A program made the position numbers and the translations under genes. From NCBI RefSeq assembly GCF_000242255.2, contig NC_017033.1, positions 496,001 to 560,000 of the forward strand: a DNA stretch of 64,000 nucleotides, written 5' to 3'. Numbering within the stretch: position 1 is the first letter of the stretch; each line of letters opens with the position of its first letter. This document shows, one piece after another, positions 1 through 11,078 of this stretch. This DNA comes from Frateuria aurantia DSM 6220. GTDB lineage: Bacteria > Pseudomonadota > Gammaproteobacteria > Xanthomonadales > Rhodanobacteraceae. The notes below the pieces were generated by a model. The model was given only the letters and a program-made list of their open reading frames with translations, was not told the DNA's origin and searched no databases.

Positions 1-290
1 GGCAGATCCGGGCCGGCGGCCACCGGAATATCGGTGCGGCCGATCAATTCCAGCATCCGCAAGGTGTGCTGGGTGTTTTCACGGCACCAGCCGTCACCGC
101 TTTCGACAGTGATGCCGAGCACTTTCACGTCGGGCGCCTGGATTGCCATCAGCACGGCTTGCAGATTGCTGGTGGCGGGACCGAAGGCGTCCTGGTCGAT
201 GATGACCTGCCGGGGGGATTCGGCGGCCGCGGCGTTGGCGGTCAGCAGGCTCAGGCCCAGCGAGGCGAGCAGGGGAATCAGGCGTGGCAA
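1..290 (-). CDS. Nucleoside hydrolase-like protein, N-terminal part (runs off left edge)
   Basis: About 96 residues are visible. I place the start at a TTG at 288-290 because AGGAG sits seven bases before it; no ATG fits. The protein opens with a hydrophobic signal peptide ending near AAAAES. The next segment, VIIDQDAFGPATSN, sits where inosine-uridine nucleoside hydrolases carry their calcium-binding DxDxxxDD motif. The first two Asp are present but the DD pair is not, so it resembles a divergent, secreted branch of the family. Known members cleave the N-glycosidic bond of ribonucleosides; activity here is inferred. It is divergent from the transporter gene at 418. The C-terminal two thirds lie outside the window. 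Confidence 0.7.
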   Translation of the reverse strand, partial: MPRLIPLLASLGLSLLTANAAAAESPRQVIIDQDAFGPATSNLQAVLMAIQAPDVKVLGITVESGDGWCRENTQHTLRMLELIGRTDIPVAAGPDL

Positions 291-417
291 GCGGAAGCTC
301 CTGTTGGGGGCGTGTCGGGCCGTGCAGCGGCGCGACATACGTGATTTCCGGCGGCCGGCTGCGGCCATCGGGCGGGATGTGTAAGATCGATCATATTCAA
401 TGGTGACAGGTGGCAGG

Positions 418-1152
418 ATGGAATCCAATCCGAGGCCGGGGGGCTTCCGTTTCTATGACATGCTGGTTGCAGGCATGGTAGCGGTCTTGCTGTGCTCGAA
501 TCTGATCGGTCCGGCCAAGGTCAGCCTGATCGATCTGCCGTGGCTGGGGCCGTTGAATTTCGGCACCGGCAACCTGTTTTTTCCGATCGGCTATATTTTC
601 GGCGACGTGCTGACCGAGGTCTATGGTTATGCCCGGGCACGGCGGGCGATCTGGGCCGGATTTGGCGCGATGCTGTTTGCCACGGTGATGGCCTGGTCGG
701 TGATCCATATGCCGGCCAGCCCGGCCGAGCCCTTCAACCATGTGCTGCAGCCGGCGCTCGAGACCGTGTTTGGCGGCACCTGGCGGATCGCGCTGGCCTC
801 GATGATCGGTTACTGGATCGGTGATTTCGTGAATGCCTTCGTGATGGCCCGGTTGAAGCTGCTGACCGGCGGCCGCCATCTCTGGACCCGCACCATCGGC
901 TCGACGGTGGTCGGTCAGGCCTGTGACAGCCTGACCTTCTATCCGATTGCCTTCTATGGCATCTGGGAAAGCACGACCCTGGCCAAAGTGATTCTGTTCA
1001 ACTGGAGCATGAAGGTGCTGGTCGAAGTGGTGCTGACACCCGTGACCTATCTGGTGGTCAATGCCCTGAAGCGGGCCGAAGGCGTGGACATCTTCGATCG
1101 GGGCACGCATTTCAATCCCTTCAGCCTGCGTGACGAAGGCCAGCGGCGATAG
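418..1152 (+). CDS. yhhQ: Queuosine precursor transporter, YhhQ/VUT family
   Basis: Integral inner-membrane protein of about 245 residues with roughly six hydrophobic segments. Family hallmarks are visible: an early SNLIGPAK-type stretch, GYIFGDVLTEVYGY, and a conserved region around VGQACDSLTFYPIAFYG. YhhQ proteins import 7-cyano- or 7-aminomethyl-7-deazaguanine, precursors for queuosine in tRNA. I chose the ATG at 418 because AGGTGG lies just upstream; an in-frame ATG at 400 has no clear ribosome site and would add six residues. It stands alone, divergent from the nucleoside hydrolase. Family assignment is firm; the substrate is by family. Confidence 0.88.
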   Translation: MESNPRPGGFRFYDMLVAGMVAVLLCSNLIGPAKVSLIDLPWLGPLNFGTGNLFFPIGYIFGDVLTEVYGYARARRAIWAGFGAMLFATVMAWSVIHMPASPAEPFNHVLQPALETVFGGTWRIALASMIGYWIGDFVNAFVMARLKLLTGGRHLWTRTIGSTVVGQACDSLTFYPIAFYGIWESTTLAKVILFNWSMKVLVEVVLTPVTYLVVNALKRAEGVDIFDRGTHFNPFSLRDEGQRR

Positions 1153-1205
1153 TTCCCCCGAGCGGTCGGGTAAACTGACCGCTTTGCGGGAAGGATTCTC
1201 AAGGC

Positions 1206-1850
1206 ATGCGCATTTTGATGGCACGACACGGCCAGACCGAGTGGAATCTGGCGGGTCGGATACAAGGCATTGAAGACAGCCCCCTGACCGCACTGGGCAT
1301 CGAGCAGGCGCGGGCGGTGGGGCAGGCCTGGCGGGGCAGCGGCATCCGGCATATCCACAGCTCGCCGCTGGGTCGGGCCATGGATACCGCCCGTCATGCA
1401 GCCGAAGGCCTCGGCGCCGAGTGCTTCGATGATCCGGGACTGGTCGAGCGCGCCTTTGGCCGCTACGAGGGCATGCCGATTGCCGAACTGCGCGAGCAGG
1501 AAACGGATTGGGAGCCGATCATTCTGGGGACCCGGCCCGAACTGGCTGCACCAGGCGGTGAAACCTTGCTGCAGGTCGCTGACCGGGTGGAAGCGGCCGT
1601 ACGCAAGCTGGCGGCCGACAGCGACCAGGCCACCCTCGGCATCGTCAGTCACGGCCACTGCCTGCTGGCGCTGGCCTGGCGACTCGGCGGCCAGCCGGAC
1701 GATATCCGTCAGTTCCATCATCGCAATGCCAGCTACAGCGAGCTGGAGTGGATGGATGGCAAGCTGCGGCTGCTGCGCTGGGCCGTCGCCGACCATCTGG
1801 TCGGCGACGAGTCCGGACTCAGCGCGCCGGCGAGTTTCGCTGCGCGTTGA
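1206..1850 (+). CDS. Histidine phosphatase family protein (phosphoglycerate mutase-like)
   Basis: Cytosolic protein of 214 residues. It opens with the phosphohistidine motif RHGQTEWN (residues 8-15) and has [11 protein letters not shown] near 52, a Glu-containing [10 protein letters not shown] segment near 93 and the second catalytic His in [10 protein letters not shown] near 147. These are the defining residues of the 2H phosphatase/PGM superfamily. Substrate cannot be read from sequence; members include cofactor-independent mutase-like proteins, alpha-ribazole phosphatase and broad phosphatases. AAGG precedes the ATG. The last 32 bases overlap the end of the convergent pyrF gene. Confidence 0.88.
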   Translation: MRILMARHGQTEWNLAGRIQGIEDSPLTALGIEQARAVGQAWRGSGIRHIHSSPLGRAMDTARHAAEGLGAECFDDPGLVERAFGRYEGMPIAELREQETDWEPIILGTRPELAAPGGETLLQVADRVEAAVRKLAADSDQATLGIVSHGHCLLALAWRLGGQPDDIRQFHHRNASYSELEWMDGKLRLLRWAVADHLVGDESGLSAPASFAAR

Positions 1851-2646
1851 TCTGATCCTTGAGATCGCTGGCGGCGCGGCCTGCGGCGAGGGCATAGTCC
1901 TCGCCTTGACCGGCATAGATGATGGCCCGCGACGAGCTGATCATCAGGCCGGTGCCATCGGCGGTGGCGCCGTGGCGTATCACTTCGGCGACATCGCCTC
2001 CCTGGGCGCCGATGCCGGGCACCAGCAGCGGCATATCGCCGACCAGTGTGCGGACCTCGCCCAGCTGGCCGGGCCAGGTGGCACCGGTCACCAGGGCGCA
2101 GTTGCCGTGGCCGTTCCAGGATTCGGCAATGATTTTCGCCACATGCTGGTACAGCGGCCGGCCACCGACATCCAGGTCCTGCAGGTCGGCCGCCCCTGGA
2201 TTGGAGGTATGGCACAGCAGGATAACGCCCTTGTCGGCGCGCTCCAGAAAGGGCTCGGCCGAATCGCGGCCCAGATAGGGGTTCAGGGTGACGGCATCGG
2301 CCTGATAACGGTCGAAGGCTTCCACGGCATAACGTGCGGCGGTGGAACCGATGTCGCCGCGCTTGGCATCGAGGATTACCGGAATGCCGGGATGGGCCTC
2401 GTGGATATAGGCGATCAGCCGTTCCAGCGCGTCTTCGGCAGCCAGGGCCGCAAAATGGGCGATCTGGGGCTTGAAGGCGCAGGCATGGGCAGCGGTGGCA
2501 TCGACGATGGCCTTGCAGAACGCGAACACCGGATCCGGGTGGTCGGCAAGTACGGCCGGGAAGCGGCTGGGCTCGGGGTCGAGGCCGACGCAGAGCAGCG
2601 AATCATGGCGGCTCCAGACCGCCTGCAGATCAGTGATGAAACTCAT
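1819..2646 (-). CDS. pyrF: Orotidine 5'-phosphate decarboxylase
   Basis: Catalyses the last step of UMP synthesis, decarboxylating OMP in the cytosol. The catalytic Lys-Asp network appears as DAKRGDIG around residues 93-100, with [11 protein letters not shown] near 19 and a phosphate-gripper region around [10 protein letters not shown]. At 275 residues it belongs to the longer PyrF type rather than the 230-residue enterobacterial type. The start is the ATG at 2646 (MSFITDL), preceded by GAGG; an upstream in-frame ATG at 2694 would add 16 unlikely residues. It is convergent with the histidine phosphatase gene and overlaps its end by 32 bases. Confidence 0.95.
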   Translation of the reverse strand: MSFITDLQAVWSRHDSLLCVGLDPEPSRFPAVLADHPDPVFAFCKAIVDATAAHACAFKPQIAHFAALAAEDALERLIAYIHEAHPGIPVILDAKRGDIGSTAARYAVEAFDRYQADAVTLNPYLGRDSAEPFLERADKGVILLCHTSNPGAADLQDLDVGGRPLYQHVAKIIAESWNGHGNCALVTGATWPGQLGEVRTLVGDMPLLVPGIGAQGGDVAEVIRHGATADGTGLMISSSRAIIYAGQGEDYALAAGRAASDLKDQINAQRNSPAR

Positions 2647-2783
2647 GGGTAATCCCTCGGACGGGCGGTGACTGCCGTCCGTCACCGCCGGCACCGGTGC
2701 GGGCGTCCATCCCCCTTCCGGCGCCGCGGCCGCCAGCCCGGTGAAGGCTGGCGGCCATGGCGGTACGTGGCAGGCGAAGGGCC

Positions 2784-4442
<1,659 letters not shown>

Positions 4443-4752
4443 GAATTCTCCGGATGGGCCGAAAGCCGCTCCCAGCGGCGCAGGCTGCGGACTGGGGGGA
4501 AGGCCTGACCTATAGTGTAGCCTGTGTGTCGGCTACTCAGCGATGCTCAACTATGGCGCAGCATGCCCGTAGGATCCCGGTCTGGCCTCCAGGGGCCGGG
4601 CGGCGAGCGGCGGGCGAGGCATGGGTTTTCACTCTGTCCATGCAGGGTGAGACCTAGAATCGCGCGCTTTCCGGCAGCCGTTCGTGGCGGGGGGCATCCC
4701 GGCTCTCCACGGGCGCCGGCCGGGGCGTGGTCCCGATGGAAGGGGGCATGGC
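4443..4752. other. Divergent intergenic region between ettA and the LysR gene
   Basis: About 310 bases with no convincing gene. It must carry the ettA promoter on the minus strand and the LysR-gene promoter on the plus strand. On the minus strand there is an AT-richer TACACTATAG stretch around 4511-4520 that could be a -10 element, but no good -35 lies 16-18 bases upstream. Ribosome sites flank both ends: CGGAGAA for ettA and GGAAGGGGG for the LysR gene. I see no strong operator or hairpin. Confidence 0.5.
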
Positions 4753-5661
4753 ATGCGTGTGACGCTGCGCCAACTGAATGTATTCGTCGAAGTGGCGCGC
4801 CGGGCCAGCTTCAGCGTGGCCGCCGGACAGCTGCATCTGAGCCAGCCGGCCGTCAGCCGGCAGATCCGTGAGCTGGAGACGGCGCTGGGGCTGCGCCTGA
4901 TCGATCGCAGCACCCGTACCGTGCAGCTGACAGCCGGAGGTCAGCGGTTGCTGGAGCGGGCCGAACATCTGCTGCAAGTGTTTCGATCCACGGTGGCCGA
5001 GGTCAGGCAGGATCCCGTCGAGGCGCGCCCGATCGTGCGGGTGCTGCTGCAGAGTGCCGATCTGGAGCGCCTGCTGGCGCCAGGGCTGGCCTGGTGTCAG
5101 CAACGCTATCCGACGATTGCGGTGATCCTGCATCGCCCCGGCGATGAGCGTGGGATGCGCGAGGGCGGAGACGGGCTCGATTTCGGGGTCGGGAATGTTC
5201 CGCCGCAGGGGGTGGTCTGGCGGCATCAGGTGGTCGGCCATCGGCGCCTGCACCTGATCGCGCCTGCCCGTGCGCCCTGGAGTGACGGAGCGCCCTTCCG
5301 TTGGCAGCAGTTGCAAGGGCAGTCACTGGTGGTGCTGGCTGCGGGGCCGGTCACGCGGTCGGTGCTGCAGCAATCATTGCAAGGATTCGGGGTGGATGCC
5401 GCCGGCATTTGCGAGGCCGCTTCGCTGGCGTCGGCCTGCAGGCAGGTACTGGCAGGCAAGGCGCTGGGGGTATGGCCCGGATGGCTGCAACCGACCTCGG
5501 GCGGGCCGCTGCTGTCCTCGCCGCTGCTGCCCGTTGTCGAGCATGAGTTCGTGCTGTGGCGGCGGGACAACCGGCCCTTGGCCGCGGCGGCGCAACTGAT
5601 CTGGACGGCATTGACACGGTTCCTGGCGGAGTCGTGGTGCGACAGCAACGAGTACGGGTAA
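4753..5661 (+). CDS. LysR-family transcriptional regulator
   Basis: Cytosolic regulator of 302 residues. The N-terminal winged helix-turn-helix is clear: LRQLNVFVEVARRASFSVAA followed by LSQPAVSRQIRELE (about residues 4-45). The remainder matches a LysR substrate-binding domain in length but I cannot name the inducer. The start is the ATG at 4753, six bases after GGAAGGGGG; upstream in-frame codons would add unlikely residues. No divergently transcribed metabolic gene lies adjacent (ettA is the neighbour), so the usual clue to a LysR target is missing. Family confident, target unknown. Confidence 0.9.
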   Translation: MRVTLRQLNVFVEVARRASFSVAAGQLHLSQPAVSRQIRELETALGLRLIDRSTRTVQLTAGGQRLLERAEHLLQVFRSTVAEVRQDPVEARPIVRVLLQSADLERLLAPGLAWCQQRYPTIAVILHRPGDERGMREGGDGLDFGVGNVPPQGVVWRHQVVGHRRLHLIAPARAPWSDGAPFRWQQLQGQSLVVLAAGPVTRSVLQQSLQGFGVDAAGICEAASLASACRQVLAGKALGVWPGWLQPTSGGPLLSSPLLPVVEHEFVLWRRDNRPLAAAAQLIWTALTRFLAESWCDSNEYG

Positions 5662-5770
5662 ACCCTGGCTGACGATCTGCGTTCACAGCGGCAGATGGCG
5701 GCTCTCGCGTTCAGGTCGGCATCGGCATGATGAAGGTGCAAAAGCCGTGAATCGCGCAACGAGGAATCTC

Positions 5771-6184
5771 ATGAAGAAAACAGCATTGGCATTGGTTCTG
5801 GCCCTGATCAGTTGCACCGGCCTGGCCGTGGCCCAGTCCGGCCCGCCGGGCGGCGGTGACAGGCCCGGTCCTCAGGGAGGTCAGAATCACGGTCGTCCGG
5901 GCGGCGGCGGTCATCAGGGGGCTCACGGTCGCGGCGGTCAGGGACGTGGCCGGCCGCAGCCTGGCTGGGGCAGCAATGGCTGGCGCGGTGGTCAGCCGCA
6001 CCGCTGGGCACGTGGCGACAATTTCAACCACTACTATCGTGGCCCGACCTACATCGTGAATGACTACAGCCGGTATCGACTGCGGCCGCCGCCGCGCGGT
6101 TACCACTGGGTCCGGGACAATGGCGGCAATTATCTGCTGGTGGCCATCGCCTCCGGGGTGATTGCCGACCTGCTGTTGCATTGA
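5771..6184 (+). CDS. RcnB-family periplasmic protein
   Basis: Secreted protein of 137 residues. The signal peptide starts MKKTALALVLALISC and is cleaved after about GLAVAQS. A Gly/His/Arg/Pro-rich low-complexity stretch follows (about 25-85). The C-terminal module is typical of RcnB/DUF2502-type proteins: YRGPTYIVNDYSRY, then RLRPPPRGYHWVRDNGG and a hydrophobic end. E. coli RcnB influences Ni/Co homeostasis in the periplasm; no metal-efflux partner is nearby, so the metal role is inference. The ATG at 5771 is chosen for the preceding GAGGAA and the signal peptide. Confidence 0.8.
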   Translation: MKKTALALVLALISCTGLAVAQSGPPGGGDRPGPQGGQNHGRPGGGGHQGAHGRGGQGRGRPQPGWGSNGWRGGQPHRWARGDNFNHYYRGPTYIVNDYSRYRLRPPPRGYHWVRDNGGNYLLVAIASGVIADLLLH

Positions 6185-6191
6185 TCCCGTT

Positions 6192-6231
6192 GGCCGGCGA
6201 CGCGAAGCCCATGGCCCTGAAGTCGCCGGCC
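6192..6231. terminator. GC-rich hairpin after the RcnB-like gene
   Basis: A perfect 10-bp inverted repeat (GGCCGGCGAC at 6192-6201 with GTCGCCGGCC at 6222-6231) starts a few bases after the stop codon. There is no U-run, so intrinsic termination is only a guess. Confidence 0.4.
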
Positions 6232-6277
6232 CGTTACAATCGGAGGCTTTCCTTCAGGTCCGACCGAGGCGCCGCCC

Positions 6278-7531
6278 ATGTTTTCCAAGACTGCAACGAT
6301 TGCCGGATATGACCCCGAACTGGCCAGCGCGATCGCCTCGGAAGTCGCCCGCCAGGAAGATCACGTCGAACTGATCGCCTCGGAAAACTACACCAGCGTT
6401 CCGGTGATGGAAGCCCAGGGCAGCCAGCTGACCAACAAGTATGCCGAGGGCTATCCCGGCAAGCGCTATTATGGTGGCTGCGAATTCGTCGATATCGCCG
6501 AGCGGCTGGCCATCGACCGCCTGAAGCAGTTGTATGACTGCAACTATGCCAATGTGCAGCCGCATTCCGGTTCGCAGGCCAATCAGGCCGTGTTTCTTGC
6601 CTTGTTGCAACCTGGCGACACCATCCTCGGCATGAGTCTGGCCCATGGCGGTCATCTGACTCACGGTGCCAAGGTCAATGTCTCGGGCAAGCTGTTCAAT
6701 GCCATCCAGTATGGCGTGGACGAACAAGGTCTGCTCGACTACGACGAAATCGAACGTCTGGCCCTCGAGCACAAGCCGAAGATGATCGTCGCCGGCTTCT
6801 CGGCCTACTCGCAGGTGATGGACTGGGCGCGTTTCCGCGCCATCGCCGACAAGGTCGGCGCCTGGCTGTTCGTGGACATGGCCCATGTCGCCGGCCTGAT
6901 TGCCGCCGGCGTCTATCCCTCGCCGCTGGAGCACGCCCACGTCGTCACCTCGACCACCCACAAGACCTTGCGCGGCCCGCGTGGCGGCGTGATTCTGGCG
7001 CGCGGTGCCGGCGAAGAGATCGAGAAGAAGCTGCAGTCGGTGGTGTTCCCCGGCATTCAGGGCGGCCCGCTGATGCATGTCATCGCGGCCAAGGCGGTGG
7101 CCTTCAAGGAAGCGCTGGAGCCGGCTTTCCGCGATTATCAGGTCCAGGTCGTCAAGAATGCCAAGGCCATGGCCAGGACCTTTGCGGATCGAGGCTACAA
7201 GATCGTCTCCGGAGGTACCGAGAATCACCTGATGCTGATCGACCTGATCGGTCGTGAAGTCACCGGCAAGGAAGCCGAGGCGGCACTGGGCAAGGCGCAT
7301 ATCACGGTCAACAAGAATGCCGTACCGGGTGATCCGCGCTCGCCGTTCGTGACCTCGGGCCTGCGCATCGGCACTCCGGCGGTGACCACCCGCGGTTACA
7401 AGGAAGCCGACGTGACCGAACTGGCCAGCTGGATCTGCGATGTGCTGGATGCTCCCGCGGATGAGGCCGTGCAGGCCCGCGTCCGCGAGCAGGTCACAGC
7501 GCAGTGCCGGCGCTTCCCGGTCTACGGCTGA
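6278..7531 (+). CDS. glyA: Serine hydroxymethyltransferase
   Basis: PLP enzyme of 417 residues that interconverts serine and glycine while charging tetrahydrofolate with a one-carbon unit. Typical segments are present: [14 protein letters not shown] near residue 28, [15 protein letters not shown] near 51, and the PLP-lysine motif [13 protein letters not shown] near 230. The length is the standard bacterial one and the protein is intact. GAGG precedes the ATG. It lies just upstream of nrdR and ribD, a common order in proteobacteria, but a gap of about 100 bases with a hairpin separates it from nrdR. Confidence 0.97.
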   Translation: MFSKTATIAGYDPELASAIASEVARQEDHVELIASENYTSVPVMEAQGSQLTNKYAEGYPGKRYYGGCEFVDIAERLAIDRLKQLYDCNYANVQPHSGSQANQAVFLALLQPGDTILGMSLAHGGHLTHGAKVNVSGKLFNAIQYGVDEQGLLDYDEIERLALEHKPKMIVAGFSAYSQVMDWARFRAIADKVGAWLFVDMAHVAGLIAAGVYPSPLEHAHVVTSTTHKTLRGPRGGVILARGAGEEIEKKLQSVVFPGIQGGPLMHVIAAKAVAFKEALEPAFRDYQVQVVKNAKAMARTFADRGYKIVSGGTENHLMLIDLIGREVTGKEAEAALGKAHITVNKNAVPGDPRSPFVTSGLRIGTPAVTTRGYKEADVTELASWICDVLDAPADEAVQARVREQVTAQCRRFPVYG

Positions 7532-7565
7532 GTGGATCTGCCCTCCTGCGCTGACGGGATGGCCT

Positions 7566-7596
7566 GCCACGATCCGGTTCGCACCCCGGTCGTGGC
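7566..7596. terminator. Hairpin between glyA and nrdR
   Basis: GCCACGATCCGG at 7566-7577 pairs with CCGGTCGTGGC at 7586-7596 with one bulged base. The following bases (TTGTGCTT) are only weakly U-rich. It may attenuate read-through from glyA into nrdR. Confidence 0.4.
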
Positions 7597-7633
7597 TTGT
7601 GCTTCGCGTCCGCAAGGGATGTAATCACCGATC

Positions 7634-8152
7634 ATGCATTGTCCTTTCTGCCAGCACGAAGACACCCGGGTCATCGACTCCCGTCTGACCGATGACGGTA
7701 CGACCGTGCGTCGGCGGCGCGAGTGCCCGCAGTGCGGCGAGCGCTTCAATACTTTCGAGACGGCCGAGTTGAAGCTGCCGGCTGTGGTCAAGAGCGGCGA
7801 GCGGCGGGAAAGCTTCGACGAGGCCAAGCTGCGGGTGAGTTTCGAGCGTGCCCTGCAGAAGCGGCCGGTTCACAGCGAGGCCATCGATATCGCGGTGCGA
7901 GCGGTCATCGATGATCTGCGGCGCAGTGGCGAGCGCGAAGTGGCCTCGCGCCAGGTCGGCGAGCTGGTGATGCGCGAGCTGAAGAAACTGGACCATGTCG
8001 CCTATGTCCGGTTTGCCTCGGTGTATCGCAAGTTCGAGGACGTGCAGGCCTTTCTGCAGGAAATCGACAAGCTGCAGCATGACTTGCCGGGTCTGGAGAC
8101 CTTGCAGATCTCGCTGTTGGGCGAAGACGCCCACAGTCGCCGCAAGAAATAG
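7634..8152 (+). CDS. nrdR: Transcriptional repressor NrdR
   Basis: Cytosolic (d)ATP-sensing repressor of ribonucleotide reductase genes, 172 residues. The N-terminal zinc ribbon shows CPFCQH (3-8) and CPQCGERF (about 31-38), followed by an ATP-cone domain (about 49-139: [15 protein letters not shown], then the [11 protein letters not shown] end). Nothing is missing. The nrdR-ribD order seen here is the E. coli one. NrdR-box targets (nrd genes) are not in this window. Confidence 0.96.
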   Translation: MHCPFCQHEDTRVIDSRLTDDGTTVRRRRECPQCGERFNTFETAELKLPAVVKSGERRESFDEAKLRVSFERALQKRPVHSEAIDIAVRAVIDDLRRSGEREVASRQVGELVMRELKKLDHVAYVRFASVYRKFEDVQAFLQEIDKLQHDLPGLETLQISLLGEDAHSRRKK

Positions 8153-8316
8153 ACATGGCTTCAGCTTCCGGGTCCAGGTTTCTTCCGGTCCGGGAGAGGT
8201 CTTGATGCCTGATCGAAAGTCGGTCTCGGCAGTGCCATCGCGCGGTCTGCCTGCAGGCAGCCGCACCTTTCCCATCCGTATCGGCGGGCCTTGGGGCCGC
8301 CCTGTTCAGGATCAGC

Positions 8317-9423
8317 ATGTCCCAGTTTCCGTTTTCCGCGCTTGATCAGGCCTGCATGACCCAGGCGCTTGCCCTCGCGGCCAAGGGCCTGTACACCACG
8401 GACCCCAATCCCCGGGTCGGCTGCGTCATCGCCACGGGCGAAGGTGTTGTCGGTCAGGGCTGGCATCGTCGTGCCGGCGAGCCTCATGCCGAAGTGCATG
8501 CCTTGCGCGAGGCCGGAGCTCAGGCTCACGGGGCCACGGCTTATGTGACGTTGGAACCCTGTGCCCATCACGGCCGCACGCCGCCCTGCGCCGATGCGCT
8601 GATCGAGGCCGGCGTGGCACGGGTGGTGGTGGCCTGTCAGGACCCCTTTCCGGCGGTGGCCGGGCAGGGCATCGAGCGGTTGCGGCAGGCCGGCATCCAG
8701 GTGGATATCGGACTGTTGCAGGCCGAGGCCCGTGCGCTGAACGCAGGCTTTTTCAGCCGGATCGAGCGTGGCCGCCCCTGGTTGCGCCTGAAAATGGCGA
8801 TGAGTCTGGATGGCCGCACGGCCTTGGTGAATGGTGAATCCCGATGGATCACCGGTGAGGCGGCGCGCGCCGATGCACATCGCTGGCGAGCCCGCAGCTC
8901 GGCCATTCTCAGCAGTGCGGCGACGGTGCTGGCAGATGACCCCCTGCTGACGGCGCGGCTGCAGGACGAGGCGGTCGAGGTCGTCACGCCGGTACGGGTG
9001 ATTCTGGATCGCTGGCTGCGGACGCCGGACGATGCCCGGGTGCTGGATGGCTCGGCGCCGACCTGGCTGCTGCACGGCGAGCTGGCCAAGCCATCCGCGA
9101 TCCAGGCTGCCCGGGCCCGTTGCGTGGTGATGCCCGAGCGTGGCAAACACCTGGATCTGGTGGCCGTCATGCAGTGGCTGGCGAGCGAGGGCATCAACGA
9201 GGTTCACCTCGAGGCCGGGCCGACGCTGGCCGGCGCCTTGTTCACGGCAGGTTTGGCGGATGAATTGCTGATCTATATGGCACCGGTGCTGCTGGGGGAC
9301 CATGCCATGCCCTTGCTGCAGCTGCCCAATCTGCTGAGCATGGATGAACGTTGGGATCTGCAGCCGCTGGAGCAGACCATGCTGGGAGCCGACCTGCGCT
9401 TGCGTTTCGCCTGCCTGGACTGA
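8317..9423 (+). CDS. ribD: Bifunctional diaminohydroxyphosphoribosylaminopyrimidine deaminase / 5-amino-6-(5-phosphoribosylamino)uracil reductase
   Basis: Performs steps two and three of riboflavin synthesis. The N-terminal deaminase (about 1-145) has the zinc site HAEVHAL and PCAHHGRTPPCADAL. The C-terminal NADPH-dependent reductase (about 150-368) has LRLKMAMSLDGRTAL and an HLEAGPTLAG motif. The 368-residue length is standard. A 164-base leader separates it from nrdR and contains no FMN riboswitch that I can see; the riboswitch lies 3.7 kb downstream before ribE. It is therefore likely under separate, constitutive or nrdR-linked expression. Confidence 0.96.
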   Translation: MSQFPFSALDQACMTQALALAAKGLYTTDPNPRVGCVIATGEGVVGQGWHRRAGEPHAEVHALREAGAQAHGATAYVTLEPCAHHGRTPPCADALIEAGVARVVVACQDPFPAVAGQGIERLRQAGIQVDIGLLQAEARALNAGFFSRIERGRPWLRLKMAMSLDGRTALVNGESRWITGEAARADAHRWRARSSAILSSAATVLADDPLLTARLQDEAVEVVTPVRVILDRWLRTPDDARVLDGSAPTWLLHGELAKPSAIQAARARCVVMPERGKHLDLVAVMQWLASEGINEVHLEAGPTLAGALFTAGLADELLIYMAPVLLGDHAMPLLQLPNLLSMDERWDLQPLEQTMLGADLRLRFACLD

Positions 9424-9500
9424 GTCCGGTCAGCTGGAGGGCGGGGTCTGGCTTCGGAGTGGCCTGCTCGATGTCTGCCCGGTTCCGGAGTCGGCCCGGA

Positions 9501-11078
9501 TCAACTCCGGGTCGCCACGCACAGTGAGCAGATGATGCCGGGCTGACCGGCCGGCCGGAGCACGTCCGGACGTTCAAAGGTCTGCCCGCAGACCGTGCAG
9601 TCATAGTCTCCGGCGGCGGGATTGCCTTCAGCGTCGAAGCGGGGCTGAGCGATGCCGTCCGAACGCTGGCGCAGGTAGTAGCGGCCGCGTGTCAGGACGG
9701 CCATCAGTGGAGTCAGGCCGGCGGCGACAACGATGGCGACCAGCGGGGAGTACGGGCCCAGCATCGGTCCAAGCACGCCGAAATAGGCGGCGATGGACAG
9801 ACCGCTGGAGGCAAGAAAGCTGACCAGCCCCACTGGATTCACCGGATGCAGCATGCCTCGGCGGAATTCGGGCTCCATCGGCGAGAGCTTGAGCAGGTAT
9901 TTGTTGACCACGATGTCAGTGGCCACGGTAACCACCCAGGCGATCGCGCAATTGGAATAGAAGCCCAGGATATTGCCCAGAAAGGAAAACATGTCGGCTT
10001 CCATAAGAGCCAGGGCGATGGCCAGATTGACCAGCACGAAGACCAGCCGGCCGGGATAATGGCCTGTCAGTCGAGTGAAGGCGTTGGTCCAGGCCAGTGA
10101 GCCGGAATAGGCATTGGTGACATTGATCTTGATCTGGCTGATGACCACCAGGACCACGGCCAGGGTCAGCGCCAGCCAGCCGGGCACTGCCGTGCTGAAG
10201 GCGCCGATGAATTGCTGCACGGGTTCGGTCGCTGTCTGCGGGGAGACCCGACCCAGAATGTAAATGGCCAGAAAGGCGCCAATGGCCTGCTTCAAGGCGC
10301 CCAGCAGGACCCAGCCAGGCCCGGCCGCCAGCACGGCCAGCCACCAGCCGCGCCGGTTTTCCCGCGTCCTTGGCGGCATAAAGCGCAGATAATCGATCTG
10401 CTCGCCGATCTGGCCCATCAGCGACAAGGCCACGCCGGCGCCCAGCATCACCGCGGCCAGGCTGATGGGCGGCTGCGGACCGCTGCGGAACTGCAGCCAG
10501 CGCGAAAAGCTGGCCGGGTCATGCCACAGCAGCCACAGCACAGGGCCGATCATCAGCACCAGCCACAAGGGCGTGGTCCACACCTGCAGCTTGCTCAGCG
10601 CCCGCATGCCGTAGATGACCAGCGGAATCACCAGCAGGGTGGAGGCCAGATAGCCGGCCCACAAGGGCAGATGCAGGCCCAGTTGCAGGCCCTGGGCCAT
10701 GATCGAGCCTTCCAGTGCGAAAAAGATGAAGGTGAAGCTGGCGAAAATCACGCTGGTCAGCACCGAGCCGTAATAGCCGAAGCCGGCCCCCCGGGTGATC
10801 AGGTCCAGATCGATATTGTAGCGGGCGCCGTAATAAGCCAGCGGCAGGCCGGTGATGAAGATCAGGGTCGCGGCAAAGGCGATCGACAACAAGGCATTGA
10901 GGGTGCCGTGGGCGAGGGCGATGCCGGCGCCGATGGAAAAGTCCGCCAGATAGGCGATGCCACCCAGCGCGGTGATGGCAACCACCGCCGGGCTCCAGCG
11001 TCGGTAGCTGCGGGGCGCATAGCGCAGCGTATAGTCTTCCAGTGTCTCGGCTGCGGGCCGATCGCGCATGGTCTTCAT
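9501..11078 (-). CDS. NCS1-type purine/cytosine permease-like transporter with C-terminal Cys4 tail
   Basis: Inner-membrane protein of 525 residues with about twelve hydrophobic segments. The N-terminal cytosolic lead DYTLRYAPRSYRRW precedes TM1, as in NCS1 nucleobase/vitamin transporters, and the repeated Gly-rich helices fit that LeuT-fold family. After the last TM the protein continues into a soluble tail with CTVCGQ and, 19 residues later, CSLC at the extreme C-terminus: a rubredoxin- or zinc-ribbon-like Cys4 arrangement. Substrate is unknown. The gene is divergent from the nitroreductase; the ATG at 11069 is an alternative start. Family confident, substrate not. Confidence 0.8.
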   Translation of the reverse strand: MKTMRDRPAAETLEDYTLRYAPRSYRRWSPAVVAITALGGIAYLADFSIGAGIALAHGTLNALLSIAFAATLIFITGLPLAYYGARYNIDLDLITRGAGFGYYGSVLTSVIFASFTFIFFALEGSIMAQGLQLGLHLPLWAGYLASTLLVIPLVIYGMRALSKLQVWTTPLWLVLMIGPVLWLLWHDPASFSRWLQFRSGPQPPISLAAVMLGAGVALSLMGQIGEQIDYLRFMPPRTRENRRGWWLAVLAAGPGWVLLGALKQAIGAFLAIYILGRVSPQTATEPVQQFIGAFSTAVPGWLALTLAVVLVVISQIKINVTNAYSGSLAWTNAFTRLTGHYPGRLVFVLVNLAIALALMEADMFSFLGNILGFYSNCAIAWVVTVATDIVVNKYLLKLSPMEPEFRRGMLHPVNPVGLVSFLASSGLSIAAYFGVLGPMLGPYSPLVAIVVAAGLTPLMAVLTRGRYYLRQRSDGIAQPRFDAEGNPAAGDYDCTVCGQTFERPDVLRPAGQPGIICSLCVATRS

